From Candidatus Methanoperedens sp. (lineage in GTDB: Archaea; Halobacteriota; Methanosarcinia; Methanosarcinales; Methanoperedenaceae): a DNA stretch of 30,084 nt. Made by a program: the position numbers and the translations under genes. The stretch is taken from assembly GCA_027460605.1 (NCBI GenBank), contig JAPZAN010000065.1, positions 1-30,084 of the forward strand. The letters are read 5' to 3'. The notes beneath the pieces were generated by a model. The model saw only the letters and a program-made list of their open reading frames with translations, was not told the origin of the DNA and searched no databases. Of this stretch, positions 16,542 through 23,929 are shown in pieces (within the stretch, counting starts at the first letter, position 1; each line of letters opens with the position of its first letter).

Positions 16542-16871
16542 ATGACAAACCTGCTATTGGTATTATCAAAAGACCCATATACAACCGAGATACCGAATCT
16601 TGTGCTGGATATAGGTTTAAATGCAAAGGCAAAGAAGGGCAACAACGTCTCCCTGTATCTCGTGGAAGACGGGGTTACCGCTGCAAGGAAAAGCGAATTC
16701 GGAAACAAACTTCTGGATGCGAAAAAGAAGGGCATCAGGATTCTTGCTGACGATAAGGCTGTGCAGTCAAGAGGACTTGACGGCAACCTGATCGCAGGTG
16801 TGGAAGTAAAGGAAATAGGCACTCTCCTCGAGAACATAGTCGAGGACAATACAAGAGTAGCATGGTTCTGA
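16542..16871 (+). CDS. DsrE-family protein 1
   Basis: Encodes 109 aa from ATG 16542 (MTNLLLVLSKDPYTT), ten bases after AGAGG; ATG 16536 is the alternative. The alternating beta/alpha pattern (LLLVLSKDP, VSLYLVEDGV, GIRILADDKAV, EIGTLLENIVEDNTRVAWF) fits DsrE/DsrH-like folds, which act in sulfur relay as small oligomers. No Cys is present, so it cannot itself carry persulfide and may be a structural subunit comparable to TusB/TusC-type partners. First intact gene of a tight three-gene set. Confidence 0.7.
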   Translation: MTNLLLVLSKDPYTTEIPNLVLDIGLNAKAKKGNNVSLYLVEDGVTAARKSEFGNKLLDAKKKGIRILADDKAVQSRGLDGNLIAGVEVKEIGTLLENIVEDNTRVAWF

Positions 16872-16881
16872 GGTAATAGAA

Positions 16882-17262
16882 ATGGCAAACAACGGCAATA
16901 GTAAAACCTTAACAATCGTATCGATAAACGGACCATATCGCGATGAGGCCGCATATACACTCATCAGGCTCGCCCATGCTGCAAAGGAGAAAGGGATTAA
17001 CGTAAATTTCTTCAACTACCTTGACGGCACGATCATCGGGCACAAGGACCAGGGACCGAAGGAGTTCCCAATCGTGGAGCAGCTCTTCGGCACAGTGCTC
17101 AAGAAAGGTCTCAAAAATCCTAAGACCGATGCAATCGCATGCATAAAATGCACCGATGCCCGCGGTGTGACAAAGCAGCAGACCGAGGGTGTAATTATCG
17201 GCGGTCTTTACGACCTTGGAGAATGGACAGCGGAATCAGATAAGACCATATTACTGGGGTGA
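16882..17262 (+). CDS. DsrE-family protein 2, with cysteines
   Basis: Encodes 126 aa. DsrE fold: LTIVSINGPYRDEAAYTLIRLAHAAKEKG, VNFFNYLDGTIIGHKDQ, then ACIKCTDARGV and VIIGGLYDLGEWTAESDKTILLG. The two cysteines of CIKC are in the region where DsrE/TusD proteins hold their sulfur-accepting Cys, so this is the likely active subunit. It lies 10 bp after protein 1 and shares 3 bp with an alternative GTG start of the next gene. Acts presumably in cytoplasmic sulfur transfer with TusA. Confidence 0.75.
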   Translation: MANNGNSKTLTIVSINGPYRDEAAYTLIRLAHAAKEKGINVNFFNYLDGTIIGHKDQGPKEFPIVEQLFGTVLKKGLKNPKTDAIACIKCTDARGVTKQQTEGVIIGGLYDLGEWTAESDKTILLG

Positions 17263-17267
17263 AGAAC

Positions 17268-17642
17268 ATGAGCAAGAAAGTAAACATTATAGTGACCCAG
17301 CCACCCTACGGCAAAGAGGATGCGTACAGCGCAATACCTCTTGCCGAAACGCAGGCTGCGGCAGGCAACTTGCCTTCAATCACTTTTGTGAGCGGAGGCG
17401 TGCATTCGGTGGTGAAGGGACAGAAGACAGGGTACGGCGACGCTGCTGTATGGCAGAAAGATGTACCGAGCGTGGAAGCTACCATCATCAAGGCAAAGGA
17501 GAGCGTCAAGTTTTATGCACTTGAGGCTGACCTGAAAAAAAGAGGTGTAGCTGACGGCGAAATTATCAAAGGAGTATCGAAGCTTAACATCGACGACCTC
17601 ACGAACAGGATACTGGAGAGCGAGGTAACACTGGTGTTCTGA
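17268..17642 (+). CDS. DsrE-family protein 3
   Basis: Encodes 124 aa from ATG 17268 (MSKKVNIIVTQPPYGKEDAYSAI). The pattern VNIIVTQPPYGKEDAYSAIPLAE and later VKFYALEADLKKRGV is DsrE/DsrF-like. It has no Cys. Together with the two preceding genes it could form a TusBCD/DsrEFH-like complex. tusA starts two bases after its stop. Confidence 0.75.
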   Translation: MSKKVNIIVTQPPYGKEDAYSAIPLAETQAAAGNLPSITFVSGGVHSVVKGQKTGYGDAAVWQKDVPSVEATIIKAKESVKFYALEADLKKRGVADGEIIKGVSKLNIDDLTNRILESEVTLVF

Positions 17643-17709
17643 GATGGGAATAGTTTATGACTTCGAATTGGATGTCAGGGGCGAAGCCTGCCCCTATCCT
17701 TTAATAAGG

Positions 17710-17725
17710 ACAAAGCAGCAGGTGG
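17710..17725 (+). repeat. Direct repeat at the insertion site, left copy
   Basis: ACAAAGCAGCAGGTGG, identical to 18890-18905. It is part of the tusA reading frame (TKQQV) and is best read as target-site duplication. Confidence 0.85.
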
Positions 17726-17787
17726 TGCTGTGTGGCATGATACCCCAAAAATAAAGTAGCTTCCGCTCAACAGAGAGTCTGTTTCTG

Positions 17788-18681
17788 CTATCGGATGTTT
17801 TTTAATTGCTGATATGCCCAGAACTTGATTATTGCCTCTTTATACGAATTTCTAATCTTATGACTTCTTATGTTTTCTCCGAATATTCTTTTAACAGCGG
17901 AAAATATGCCTTCTGTACATACCCATCGTTTTCCATACTCTTTCTCCTTCGCCCATCGTTTGTATCCCTTCATTTTGTATTTCCTAACTTCATTTGCTCT
18001 GGGAGATAGCCCCTTCTCCGAAGCATTATCCCTTATTTTTATTGCAGTCTCTATTTCGAGTTTTTTGCACAGATTGAAAGTATCTTTACAATCGTGCAAG
18101 CCATCCATCATTGCTTTCTTAACATTCTTGCCGTTTTTTCGTAACATTCCTCGTCCCGACTTTCTCTCATCCAGATCCTCATTTCCCACACGAATATCCA
18201 CAATATTGCCATCACTGTCTCCCATGATGACGACCTTGATCCAGCCTCTTCTTATACCCCATGCCTGCCGAATCCATTCACCTCGATTGCTTACTTTCAT
18301 TCCTGTGCCATCCAGGCCAACTACCAGATCGTCAGCTTTTGCATTGAATGATAACGGAAGCTCCAGCATTCGTCTTCGAATCTGGCTGAAACTGATAACA
18401 GGAAAATCATAAAAATGCTTGGACAGTCCTCGCATGATTCCCTGTAATGCCCTATATTCAAACCCTTTACCATAAAGTACCGCAAGAAACCGTATCATTG
18501 AATCAGGATAAAAGTATGGTTCGCCTACCTTACCTGCATTCATTTTTTTAACTTCAGGAATCCAGGTCTCAAGAAATGCCGGGTTGATGTAATATTCTCC
18601 TCGTTTGACCAACTGTTCGTTGTATGCCTTCCAATCACGTTCACATTTGCGTTTTTTGCCCCATCGTTTCATTTTTGCCAT
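17788..18681 (-). CDS. DDE transposase (IS5-like)
   Basis: Encodes 297 aa. Likely catalytic residues are Asp124 in VVGLDGTGMKV, Asp193 in MMDGLHDCKD and Glu258 in WVCTEGIFSAVKRIFGE; the Y-(2)-R-(3)-E-like spacing at the C terminus resembles IS4/IS5-group enzymes (KRIFGENIRSHKIRNSYKEAI). Length is normal for this group and no frameshift is seen, so the element may still be active. Exact IS family is not certain. Confidence 0.85.
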   Translation of the reverse strand: MAKMKRWGKKRKCERDWKAYNEQLVKRGEYYINPAFLETWIPEVKKMNAGKVGEPYFYPDSMIRFLAVLYGKGFEYRALQGIMRGLSKHFYDFPVISFSQIRRRMLELPLSFNAKADDLVVGLDGTGMKVSNRGEWIRQAWGIRRGWIKVVIMGDSDGNIVDIRVGNEDLDERKSGRGMLRKNGKNVKKAMMDGLHDCKDTFNLCKKLEIETAIKIRDNASEKGLSPRANEVRKYKMKGYKRWAKEKEYGKRWVCTEGIFSAVKRIFGENIRSHKIRNSYKEAIIKFWAYQQLKNIR

Positions 18682-18688
18682 AGAAATG

Positions 18689-18716
18689 TTTATATATGTT
18701 TAAACACATATATAAT
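18689..18716. promoter_or_regulatory. Divergent near-palindromic promoter inside the IS
   Basis: TATATATGTTTAAACACATATATA, centred on GTTTAAAC, supplies TATA boxes in both directions between the transposase and the small plus-strand gene. Confidence 0.55.
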
Positions 18717-18721
18717 TTACT

Positions 18722-18877
18722 ATGAGAAAGCTGAATCTTGAAAACGGAAAGTTTCGTCTTGAAGATGAAATAGAGGCAGTTGTTGAGGGTGAAGTAAAAA
18801 AATTAGGCAACGGAGCTATGATACTTTCTACTAAAAAGTACATTGGAAGGAAAGTTTACGTGCTAATAAGAAAATAA
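18722..18877 (+). CDS. Small transposon-encoded protein (DUF2080-like)
   Basis: Encodes 51 aa. The core EAVVEGEVKKLGNGAMILSTKKYIGRKVYVLI matches the pattern of DUF2080 proteins, small beta-rich AbrB-like proteins found beside transposases in archaea. It may bind element DNA or regulate the transposase; that is inferred. It ends 12 bp before the right end of the element. Confidence 0.75.
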   Translation: MRKLNLENGKFRLEDEIEAVVEGEVKKLGNGAMILSTKKYIGRKVYVLIRK

Positions 18878-18889
18878 ACCAGTCATGCT

Positions 18890-18905
18890 ACAAAGCAGCA
18901 GGTGG
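18890..18905 (+). repeat. Direct repeat at the insertion site, right copy
   Basis: ACAAAGCAGCAGGTGG, identical to 17710-17725; tusA resumes here. Confidence 0.85.
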
Positions 18906-19151
18906 ACAAGCTTCAAAAAGGCGATATACTCAAAGTCCTTGCCAGCGACCCGGTGGCGCCGCAGAACATCGATGCGTGGGCAAAAAAATCGGGGAATGAA
19001 CTGCTGGCTGTGGAAGTAAACAACGGCACTTATAATATCTTTGTCCGAAAGGGCTGATCCCAACTTTTTTTTTAAAACCTCCAAAGCGCTAATAAGTGCA
19101 ATTTTTGCCTGCACCTTAAATTACAATAAACCGGAAATTCATGGGATATAC

Positions 19152-19370
19152 ATGCATAAATTAGACGCAAGAGGAAAAGTATGCCCGCTGCCCCTGTTTT
19201 ATACCAAGAAAGAAATCGATGAGTTGAAACCTGGGGAAGAACTTGAAGTATTGACTGACGATATCATCGCAAAAGATACGATTCCACGGTGGAGCAGGGA
19301 ACACGGGCATGAAATAGTTAAGTTTGAGGATTCAGGCAGCGATTTTAGAGTGGTTATAAGAAAACGCTGA
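19152..19370 (+). CDS. TusA-family sulfur carrier, intact
   Basis: Encodes 72 aa from ATG 19152 (MHKLDARGKVCPLPLFYTKKEI); a longer frame from 19041 would add sequence that overlaps the split tusA. The CPLP motif with its Cys is present, and the ending DSGSDFRVVIRKR matches the TusA fold. It differs clearly from the split copy, so the two are paralogues rather than a recent duplication. It may or may not replace the lost carrier. Confidence 0.85.
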   Translation: MHKLDARGKVCPLPLFYTKKEIDELKPGEELEVLTDDIIAKDTIPRWSREHGHEIVKFEDSGSDFRVVIRKR

Positions 19371-19445
19371 ACTGTTTTTTTTGCTTTAACTATTACTGAC
19401 ATTCCTGTCAAAATTTTTTATAATCTGATAGTAGGAGGTGTAGAG

Positions 19446-19532
19446 ATGGGAGACGCTCACTCCCATCCCTGTTGCACAGGTGTGCAACCGCGATGTGATT
19501 GCACATGCACTTACTTCTTCCTGGGTATTTAA
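19446..19532 (+). CDS. Possible 28-aa Cys-rich microprotein
   Basis: ATG 19446 follows a perfect AGGAGGTG five bases upstream. The product, beginning MGDAHSHPCCTGVQ and ending RCDCTCTYFFLGI, has five Cys and two His in 28 residues, suggesting metal or cluster binding. The same DNA contains hairpins GATGGGAG/CTCCCATC and GTTGCACA/TGTGCAAC, so it could instead be a structured RNA. No other gene occupies the 311-bp gap 19371-19681 apart from the regulon element. Confidence 0.35.
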   Translation: MGDAHSHPCCTGVQPRCDCTCTYFFLGI

Positions 19533-19593
19533 GTATTGTAAAGAGGATGATTTTGCATTGAACCTTCGCATAATGGAATAAAGGGGAATTAAT

Positions 19594-19660
19594 TTGCCTG
19601 TATGGTTCTATTTTCGGAATTATGATAGCAACTGTTGCTGATTTCTCTAGTATTATATAA
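19594..19660 (+). promoter_or_regulatory. Shared regulon element, copy 2 (S-layer gene)
   Basis: TTGCC at 19594, GGAATTAT at 19616, GTTGCTGATTTC at 19634-19645, TATA box TTATATAA at 19653-19660. In this copy the box is part of a palindrome AGCAAC-T-GTTGCT. Confidence 0.8.
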
Positions 19661-19696
19661 GTTCGGGAAAATGTCTGGCACATGGAGATAATAAAA

Positions 19697-20895
19697 ATGA
19701 TAAAAATACTATCGATATTTGTACTCATGCTTATATTAGCAGCGCCTGCAACCGCAGCCAACGTAACAAAAATCGAGATTCACGGCGTGGTTTTTGACCA
19801 GAGTAATAGTAACTATAACAGCAGTAATAATCTTATTTGGGATGCACAGAACTTCACTGGCTTCTGGTATGCCTCAGGTGGAGGAAAGTCAAGTGAAACT
19901 CTCAAGATTGTTAACCAGTTAGCATCAAGTTTAACAGTCAGCAGCAGGGTAATCCCACGGAAAAAGGCATAACGATAGAGAATGGTCTTAATTACAACAG
20001 TACAACAAAAACCTTTACAAAGAGCGCTACAGGCGGCAAATATGCCCGACTTGGCTGGTTCGGTGATCTTTACGTGGCTGTGAACGGCAAGGCGAATAAG
20101 TTAACCAGGCTGATAAAAGAGCAGAAGAAAGAGGAAAAGCAGACATTGAAACTCGGCACAGTATGGGACCTCGGGGAGGGATACAACCTCACAGTCGAAG
20201 CACTCGATACAAAAGCATCTCCGAGGCAAGCATGGCTTTCCCTTAACAAGGATGGAAAAGTTCTTGAAAATAAGGTCGTGAACGAGGGCGATGTCTATAC
20301 ATATGTCGAGAAAAGCGTGAGCGGCGAGTCCGATGTTCCGATCTTTGTTACTTACGTGGAAAGTATATTCACAGGCGGCGAGGGCATGTCAGCCCTTGTC
20401 CAACTCAGATACACATGGCTGACATCGCAGAATGTGCTTGAGGTCAAAGCAGGTGACAAGTTGGGTGTATTCGAGGTAAAAGAGGCAAATGAAAACTACC
20501 TGCTTCTTTACAATAAAGACAAGACCATAAACCTTGACCAGAATACAGTGCAAGCGTTGTATGGAGACCTGAAGTTCAGGGTAGCGGACAGTTCAACTGC
20601 ACTGAGGTTCTATCCTATTATTGAACAAACGATTCAGGCCGCACCCAAGGCACAATTAAAAGCCGCAAGCACCACTGTAACCGCTATTGCGCCCACTGCG
20701 ACACAGACCCTGGCAACTCCAGCGCCTGCCTCGATACAGGCAGCAGCACAGACTGCAGTGCAGACATCAACAGCAGCGCCTGTAAAAACAGCTACGGAGA
20801 ATACACCAGTGAAAAAGCTGCTTGGATTCTGGGGGTTCTATGCGATGCTGGGTCTTACGGCAGCAGCATACTTTACGCTAAGGAAGAAAGATTAA
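19697..20895 (+). pseudogene. S-layer-domain surface protein with a frameshift
   Basis: Starts at ATG 19697 (MIKILSIFVLMLILAAPATAANV, a signal peptide); ATG 19682 is possible. The first frame ends at 19969. The second frame takes over at about 19930-19945 (QQQGNPTEKGITIENGLNY) and runs to 20895. One extra base there would restore a ~404-aa protein: signal peptide, a single archaeal S-layer domain (GKYARLGWFGDLYVAVNG, LGEGYNLTVEALD, LEVKAGDKLGVFEV), a Thr/Ala/Pro-rich stalk (~residues 320-375) and a C-terminal membrane anchor (GFWGFYAMLGLTAAAYF then RKKD). This layout is that of Methanosarcina-type surface proteins. The lesion sits at a CAG repeat, so a sequencing or assembly slip is plausible. 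Confidence 0.8.
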
Positions 20896-20918
20896 AAACT
20901 TCTTCCTTTTCATTTTTT
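20880..20918 (+). terminator. Hairpin plus T-rich run after the S-layer gene
   Basis: AAGGAAGAA and TTCTTCCTT form a perfect 9-bp stem around the stop codon, followed by TTTCATTTTTT. Confidence 0.6.
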
Positions 20919-21246
20919 ATGCCCGGAATATCGGCAAAATCTGTTAAAAAGGCAGCTCGGCTTGCAGGTGCAGACCTTGCGGGGATAGCCACGATACAGA
21001 TAGCAATATTCACTTCGATATTCGCTGCAGGCATGATAGCATCCAGCCTGATGCTGCATTACTCCACAGAGAGCTTTTTTACGAAGGCGGCGCAGTTGAG
21101 GGAAGATCTGGATTAGCAATAACGAATTACCACAACAACCCTTACTGGTTTCCATATTTGCAATAGCTTCCTTAATTCAGGGCATGGGCTCCGGGCTCAT
21201 TGCCATGCTCAATATTACACAGGTTGGAAATATTGAAGGGGATTAG
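20919..21246 (+). pseudogene. Decayed membrane-protein remnant (TadC/GspF-tail-like)
   Basis: ATG 20919 opens a 65-aa frame (MPGISAKSVKKAARLAGADLA, then a hydrophobic stretch AGIATIQIAIFTSIFAAGM) ending at 21116. A second frame continues without a start as LPQQPLLVSIFAIASLIQGMGSGLIA and stops at 21246. The order of a hydrophobic helix, then a helix with IQGMGSGLIA, resembles the C-terminal end of archaeal type II/IV pilus membrane proteins. Weak evidence; it could also be two small unrelated frames. Confidence 0.35.
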
Positions 21247-21276
21247 GGAAAGAAAGCAGAATTGATTCGGAAAATA

Positions 21277-21345
21277 TTGCCGCAATGGTTTAGATTTTAG
21301 CATAAATAGGGCTATTGTTGCTGATTTATATAGTCTCTTATATTA
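21277..21345 (+). promoter_or_regulatory. Shared regulon element, copy 3 (methyltransferase/ABC operon)
   Basis: TTGCC at 21277 within the near-palindrome ATTGC-C-GCAAT, AGCATAAA at 21299, GTTGCTGATTTA at 21317-21328, TATA box TTATATTA at 21338-21345. A leader of roughly 65-70 bases precedes the GTG start at 21438. Confidence 0.8.
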
Positions 21346-21437
21346 CCCGGAATATTAAACAACCAGAGGTCAATGAGCATCAAACGAAGATTACAATTCT
21401 CATTTTCCTCCTACAGAATAAAAAAGAGGTGATACAG

Positions 21438-22241
21438 GTGACTAATTTAAAATTGGATACTCCTTTGCTTGCTGAAAAATATGACGAACTAAGTAATATA
21501 CAGTTCGATAACGGATCGATCTTGATAGAAAAGCTTGGCATAAAGGAAGGCGACAGGGTTCTGGATATCGGCTGCGGTACGGGACGCCTTGTCAGGTATG
21601 TTTCTAACGTAGTTGGCTCTAATGGAAAGGTTGTGGGGATAGATCCCCTTCCACTGCGCATAGATATTGCCAGACAGAAAATCAAAGGTGAAAATATCTC
21701 CTTCGAGGTCGGAGTGAGTGAAGACCTGGGCCTTTTTGAGGGGAGCAGTTTCGATCTTATTTATTTGAATGCGGTTTTTCACTGGGTAGTAAATAAAGAG
21801 GCAACTCTTACAGAAATATACAGGGTCCTTAAGCCTGGTGGAAGAATTGGCATAAATACACAGGCCAGGGAGTCTCCAGGTTGCTTGAAATTAACTACAG
21901 ATAGCGTACTGAGCAGGCAACCTTATGCTAAAGCTGTCGTGTCCTCAGAAGATCCAATGATAAAACACGCTGTTACAAGCCCTGAACTAAAGAGACTTCT
22001 TGAGGTATCAGGATTCAGGAATATAAGCCTGGAGCTAAGGAAAACCAAACGATATTACCAGAATTCCGGTGAGATCATTGATCTTGTAACATCAAGCTCT
22101 TTTGGAAATTATTTGATCCATGTACCTGTGCACCTTCAAGAGCAGGCAGCATTCGAGATTGCCACTGAACTGGAAAAAGCACGCAATGAGAAAGGTATCG
22201 AATTCATAAGTAACAATGTCTTTGCATTCGCTCAAAAATAA
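21438..22241 (+). CDS. SAM-dependent methyltransferase 1
   Basis: Encodes 267 aa from GTG 21438 (GAGGTGAT upstream). The start is supported by its paralogue at 23930, whose first residues align one to one; a frame open from 21315 would begin within the promoter. Motif I VLDIGCGTGRLV, motif II GKVVGIDPLPLRI and FDLIYLNAVFHW, and motif III EIYRVLKPGGRIG mark a class I (Methyltransf_11/25) enzyme. The acceptor is unknown. The C-terminal ~120 residues (YYQNSGEIIDLVTSSSFGNYL, IHVPVHLQEQA) are shared with the paralogue but not with the general fold, and may define the substrate. First gene of the ABC operon. Confidence 0.88.
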   Translation: MTNLKLDTPLLAEKYDELSNIQFDNGSILIEKLGIKEGDRVLDIGCGTGRLVRYVSNVVGSNGKVVGIDPLPLRIDIARQKIKGENISFEVGVSEDLGLFEGSSFDLIYLNAVFHWVVNKEATLTEIYRVLKPGGRIGINTQARESPGCLKLTTDSVLSRQPYAKAVVSSEDPMIKHAVTSPELKRLLEVSGFRNISLELRKTKRYYQNSGEIIDLVTSSSFGNYLIHVPVHLQEQAAFEIATELEKARNEKGIEFISNNVFAFAQK

Positions 22242-22253
22242 ATTGGTGAAGAT

Positions 22254-23135
22254 ATGACGAAAATAAAGGCAGAAAATATTAAGAAAATGTTCAAAATACG
22301 AAGTAATGGAAATTCAAAAAATAATGGGAATACTTCAAAAGAATTGTTAGCATTGGGAGGAGTTAATCTTAGTATAAACAAGGGAGAGTTCCTGTCTATT
22401 GTAGGTCCCAGCGGTTGCGGAAAATCAACTTTTTTAGATTTAGTGGGGGGATTAACAAAACCCAACGAGGGTAATATTTACATCGATGGCAAGCCTGTAA
22501 ATGGACCCGGTCTTGACAGAGGAATTGTGTTCCAGCAGTATGCACTATTTCCCTGGAGAACTGCCATTGGAAATGTGGAGTTTGGACTTGAGAGCAAGAA
22601 GATCGCAAAGAATGAGAGAATAGAAATTGCCCAGAAGTACCTTTCATTGGTCGGACTTTCCGGTTTTGAGGAGAGATATCCATATGAATTAAGTGGCGGG
22701 ATGAAACAGCGTGTAGCGATAGCAAGAGCGCTTGCTTTTGATCCTGATATATTGCTAATGGATGAGCCCTTCGGCGCATTGGATTCTCAGACAAGAGAGA
22801 TATTGCAGCGAGAGCTGTTGCGGATCTGGGAGGAAACGCAAAAAACAATATTATTCATTACTCACAGCATAGACGAAGCGGTATTTCTCTCTGACAGGGT
22901 TGCAATTATGACAGCAAGACCCGGGGTAATAAAAAATATCGTGGATATCCCCCTGTCGAGGGCTGTAAGATTCGAAGATGATGTAAGGACATCCAATGAA
23001 TTTGTCCGGTCAAGGCACGAACTCTGGGGGCTTCTGAAAGAAGAAGTTGTTAAAGCCCAACAGATAGGCGTGAAAACAACATTGAAAATTTCAAGTTCTG
23101 AAAAGGCAGTTGCGCAGGGAGAGGCATGGACTTAA
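22254..23135 (+). CDS. ABC transporter ATPase (NrtD/SsuB/TauB type)
   Basis: Encodes 293 aa. Walker A GPSGCGKST (51-59), Q-loop Gln94/95 (FQQYALFPW), signature LSGGMKQR (146-153), Walker B ILLMDE (166-171) and switch His204 (ITHSIDEA) are intact. The FQQYALFPW and DEPFGALDSQTR forms are typical of importers for nitrate, aliphatic sulfonate, taurine or thiamine-precursor-like molecules. It sits at the inner face of the membrane. It is the only ATPase for two permeases in the window. The last 10 bp overlap the next gene. Confidence 0.93.
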   Translation: MTKIKAENIKKMFKIRSNGNSKNNGNTSKELLALGGVNLSINKGEFLSIVGPSGCGKSTFLDLVGGLTKPNEGNIYIDGKPVNGPGLDRGIVFQQYALFPWRTAIGNVEFGLESKKIAKNERIEIAQKYLSLVGLSGFEERYPYELSGGMKQRVAIARALAFDPDILLMDEPFGALDSQTREILQRELLRIWEETQKTILFITHSIDEAVFLSDRVAIMTARPGVIKNIVDIPLSRAVRFEDDVRTSNEFVRSRHELWGLLKEEVVKAQQIGVKTTLKISSSEKAVAQGEAWT

Positions 23136-23911
23136 ATAATATTGCCAGTCAGCTAAGACTATTAACGCAGAAACTGCTTGCCATTGTTGTATTTCTGTTG
23201 ATATGGGAGATTGTTCCGAGGGTCGGTTTAGCCGACCCGGTTTTTCTACCACCTGCATCTTCCGCATTTACATCGCTGGGACATCTTATCTTGTCAGGCG
23301 AACTGGTAAAGCATACTTCAATAAGCTTACAGCGGGCTTTTGCAGGATTTGCCATAGCAGCAGTAACAGCGATACCTTTAGGATTTGCAGTAGGGTGGTT
23401 CAAGACATTTGAGAAATATATGGATCCTCTGCTTCAAACAATGAGGCAGCTCCCTATTCTCGCTCTGTTTCCGGTTTTTATTCTGCTCTTTGGGATAGGA
23501 GAGCTCTCAAAAATAGTTATTATTGCAATAGCATGCTTCTGGTCGATTTTTATGAATACTGTAAGCGGAGTAATGCACGTGGACGCTCTCTTAATAAAAT
23601 CAGCAAGGTCAATGGGGGTCTCTCACAGTGATATGTTCAAAAAAGTGGTACTGCCCGCGGCTGCACCTTCGGTATTTACCGGCCTGCGTTATGCTGGCAC
23701 TGTAGCTCTTATGGTACTGGTCGCAGCAGAGATGATCGGAGCAAATTCAGGGTTGGGGTTCTTTGTTTTCATGTCAGAGACAAGATTTGCCATATCTGAA
23801 ATGTATGCAACTATAGTGGCATTGACAATCTTGGGAGTTATTGTCAATTATATTCTGGTAGTTCTGGAGAAAAGAGCCACTCGATGGAAAGAAGAGATAG
23901 TTCACAGTTAA
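23126..23911 (+). CDS. ABC transporter permease 1 (SsuC/TauC type)
   Basis: Encodes 261 aa with about six membrane segments. The ATPase-contact loop is visible as KSARSMGVSHSDMFKKVVLPAAAPSVFTGLR (in two parts: SARSMGVSHSDMFKKVVLP and APSVFTGLR). The N-terminal AIVVFLLIWEIVPRVGL and the C-terminal LVVLEKRATRWKEE are standard for this family. Paralogous to the permease at 25265. Overlaps the ATPase gene, so it is its immediate partner. Confidence 0.92.
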   Translation: MDLNNIASQLRLLTQKLLAIVVFLLIWEIVPRVGLADPVFLPPASSAFTSLGHLILSGELVKHTSISLQRAFAGFAIAAVTAIPLGFAVGWFKTFEKYMDPLLQTMRQLPILALFPVFILLFGIGELSKIVIIAIACFWSIFMNTVSGVMHVDALLIKSARSMGVSHSDMFKKVVLPAAAPSVFTGLRYAGTVALMVLVAAEMIGANSGLGFFVFMSETRFAISEMYATIVALTILGVIVNYILVVLEKRATRWKEEIVHS

Positions 23912-23929
23912 AAAAAATGAGTGACATAA

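Larger units (their letters stand above)
17726..18889. mobile_element. IS element with DDE transposase and DUF2080-type gene
   Basis: About 1.16 kb, flanked by identical 16-bp direct repeats. Imperfect terminal inverted repeats are TGTGGCATGA (17731-17740) and TCATGCTACA (18883-18892), matching 9 of 10; the right one overlaps the direct repeat by three bases, so the exact ends are uncertain by a few bases. It carries a minus-strand transposase and a plus-strand 51-aa gene, divergently transcribed. Confidence 0.85.
17644..19057 (+). pseudogene. tusA: tusA-like sulfur carrier gene interrupted by an insertion sequence
   Basis: The 5' part (17644-17709) reads MGIVYDFELDVRGEACPYP LIR, with the CPxP motif of TusA whose Cys carries sulfur. 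It resumes at 18890 as TKQQVDKLQKGDILKVLASDP and ends VNNGTYNIFVRKG. Joined, the gene would encode 77 aa, a normal TusA length. The intervening 1180 bp hold an insertion sequence plus a 16-bp duplication. As it stands, the 5' frame runs into the element and stops after 36 residues. The gene follows the DsrE genes by one base, so it was the sulfur-carrier partner of that set. Confidence 0.9.

Noticed and set aside
17809..17820. TTGCTGATAT near the end of the transposase gene as another regulon box
   Set aside because: It is within the coding sequence, has no TTGCC at -40 and no downstream gene on that strand.
19041..19151. N-terminal extension of the intact TusA-like protein
   Set aside because: It overlaps the end of the split tusA and has no TusA-like sequence; ATG 19152 starts just before the conserved core.
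21315..21437. Longer N terminus for methyltransferase 1
   Set aside because: It would start within the promoter element; the paralogue aligns from the GTG at 21438.
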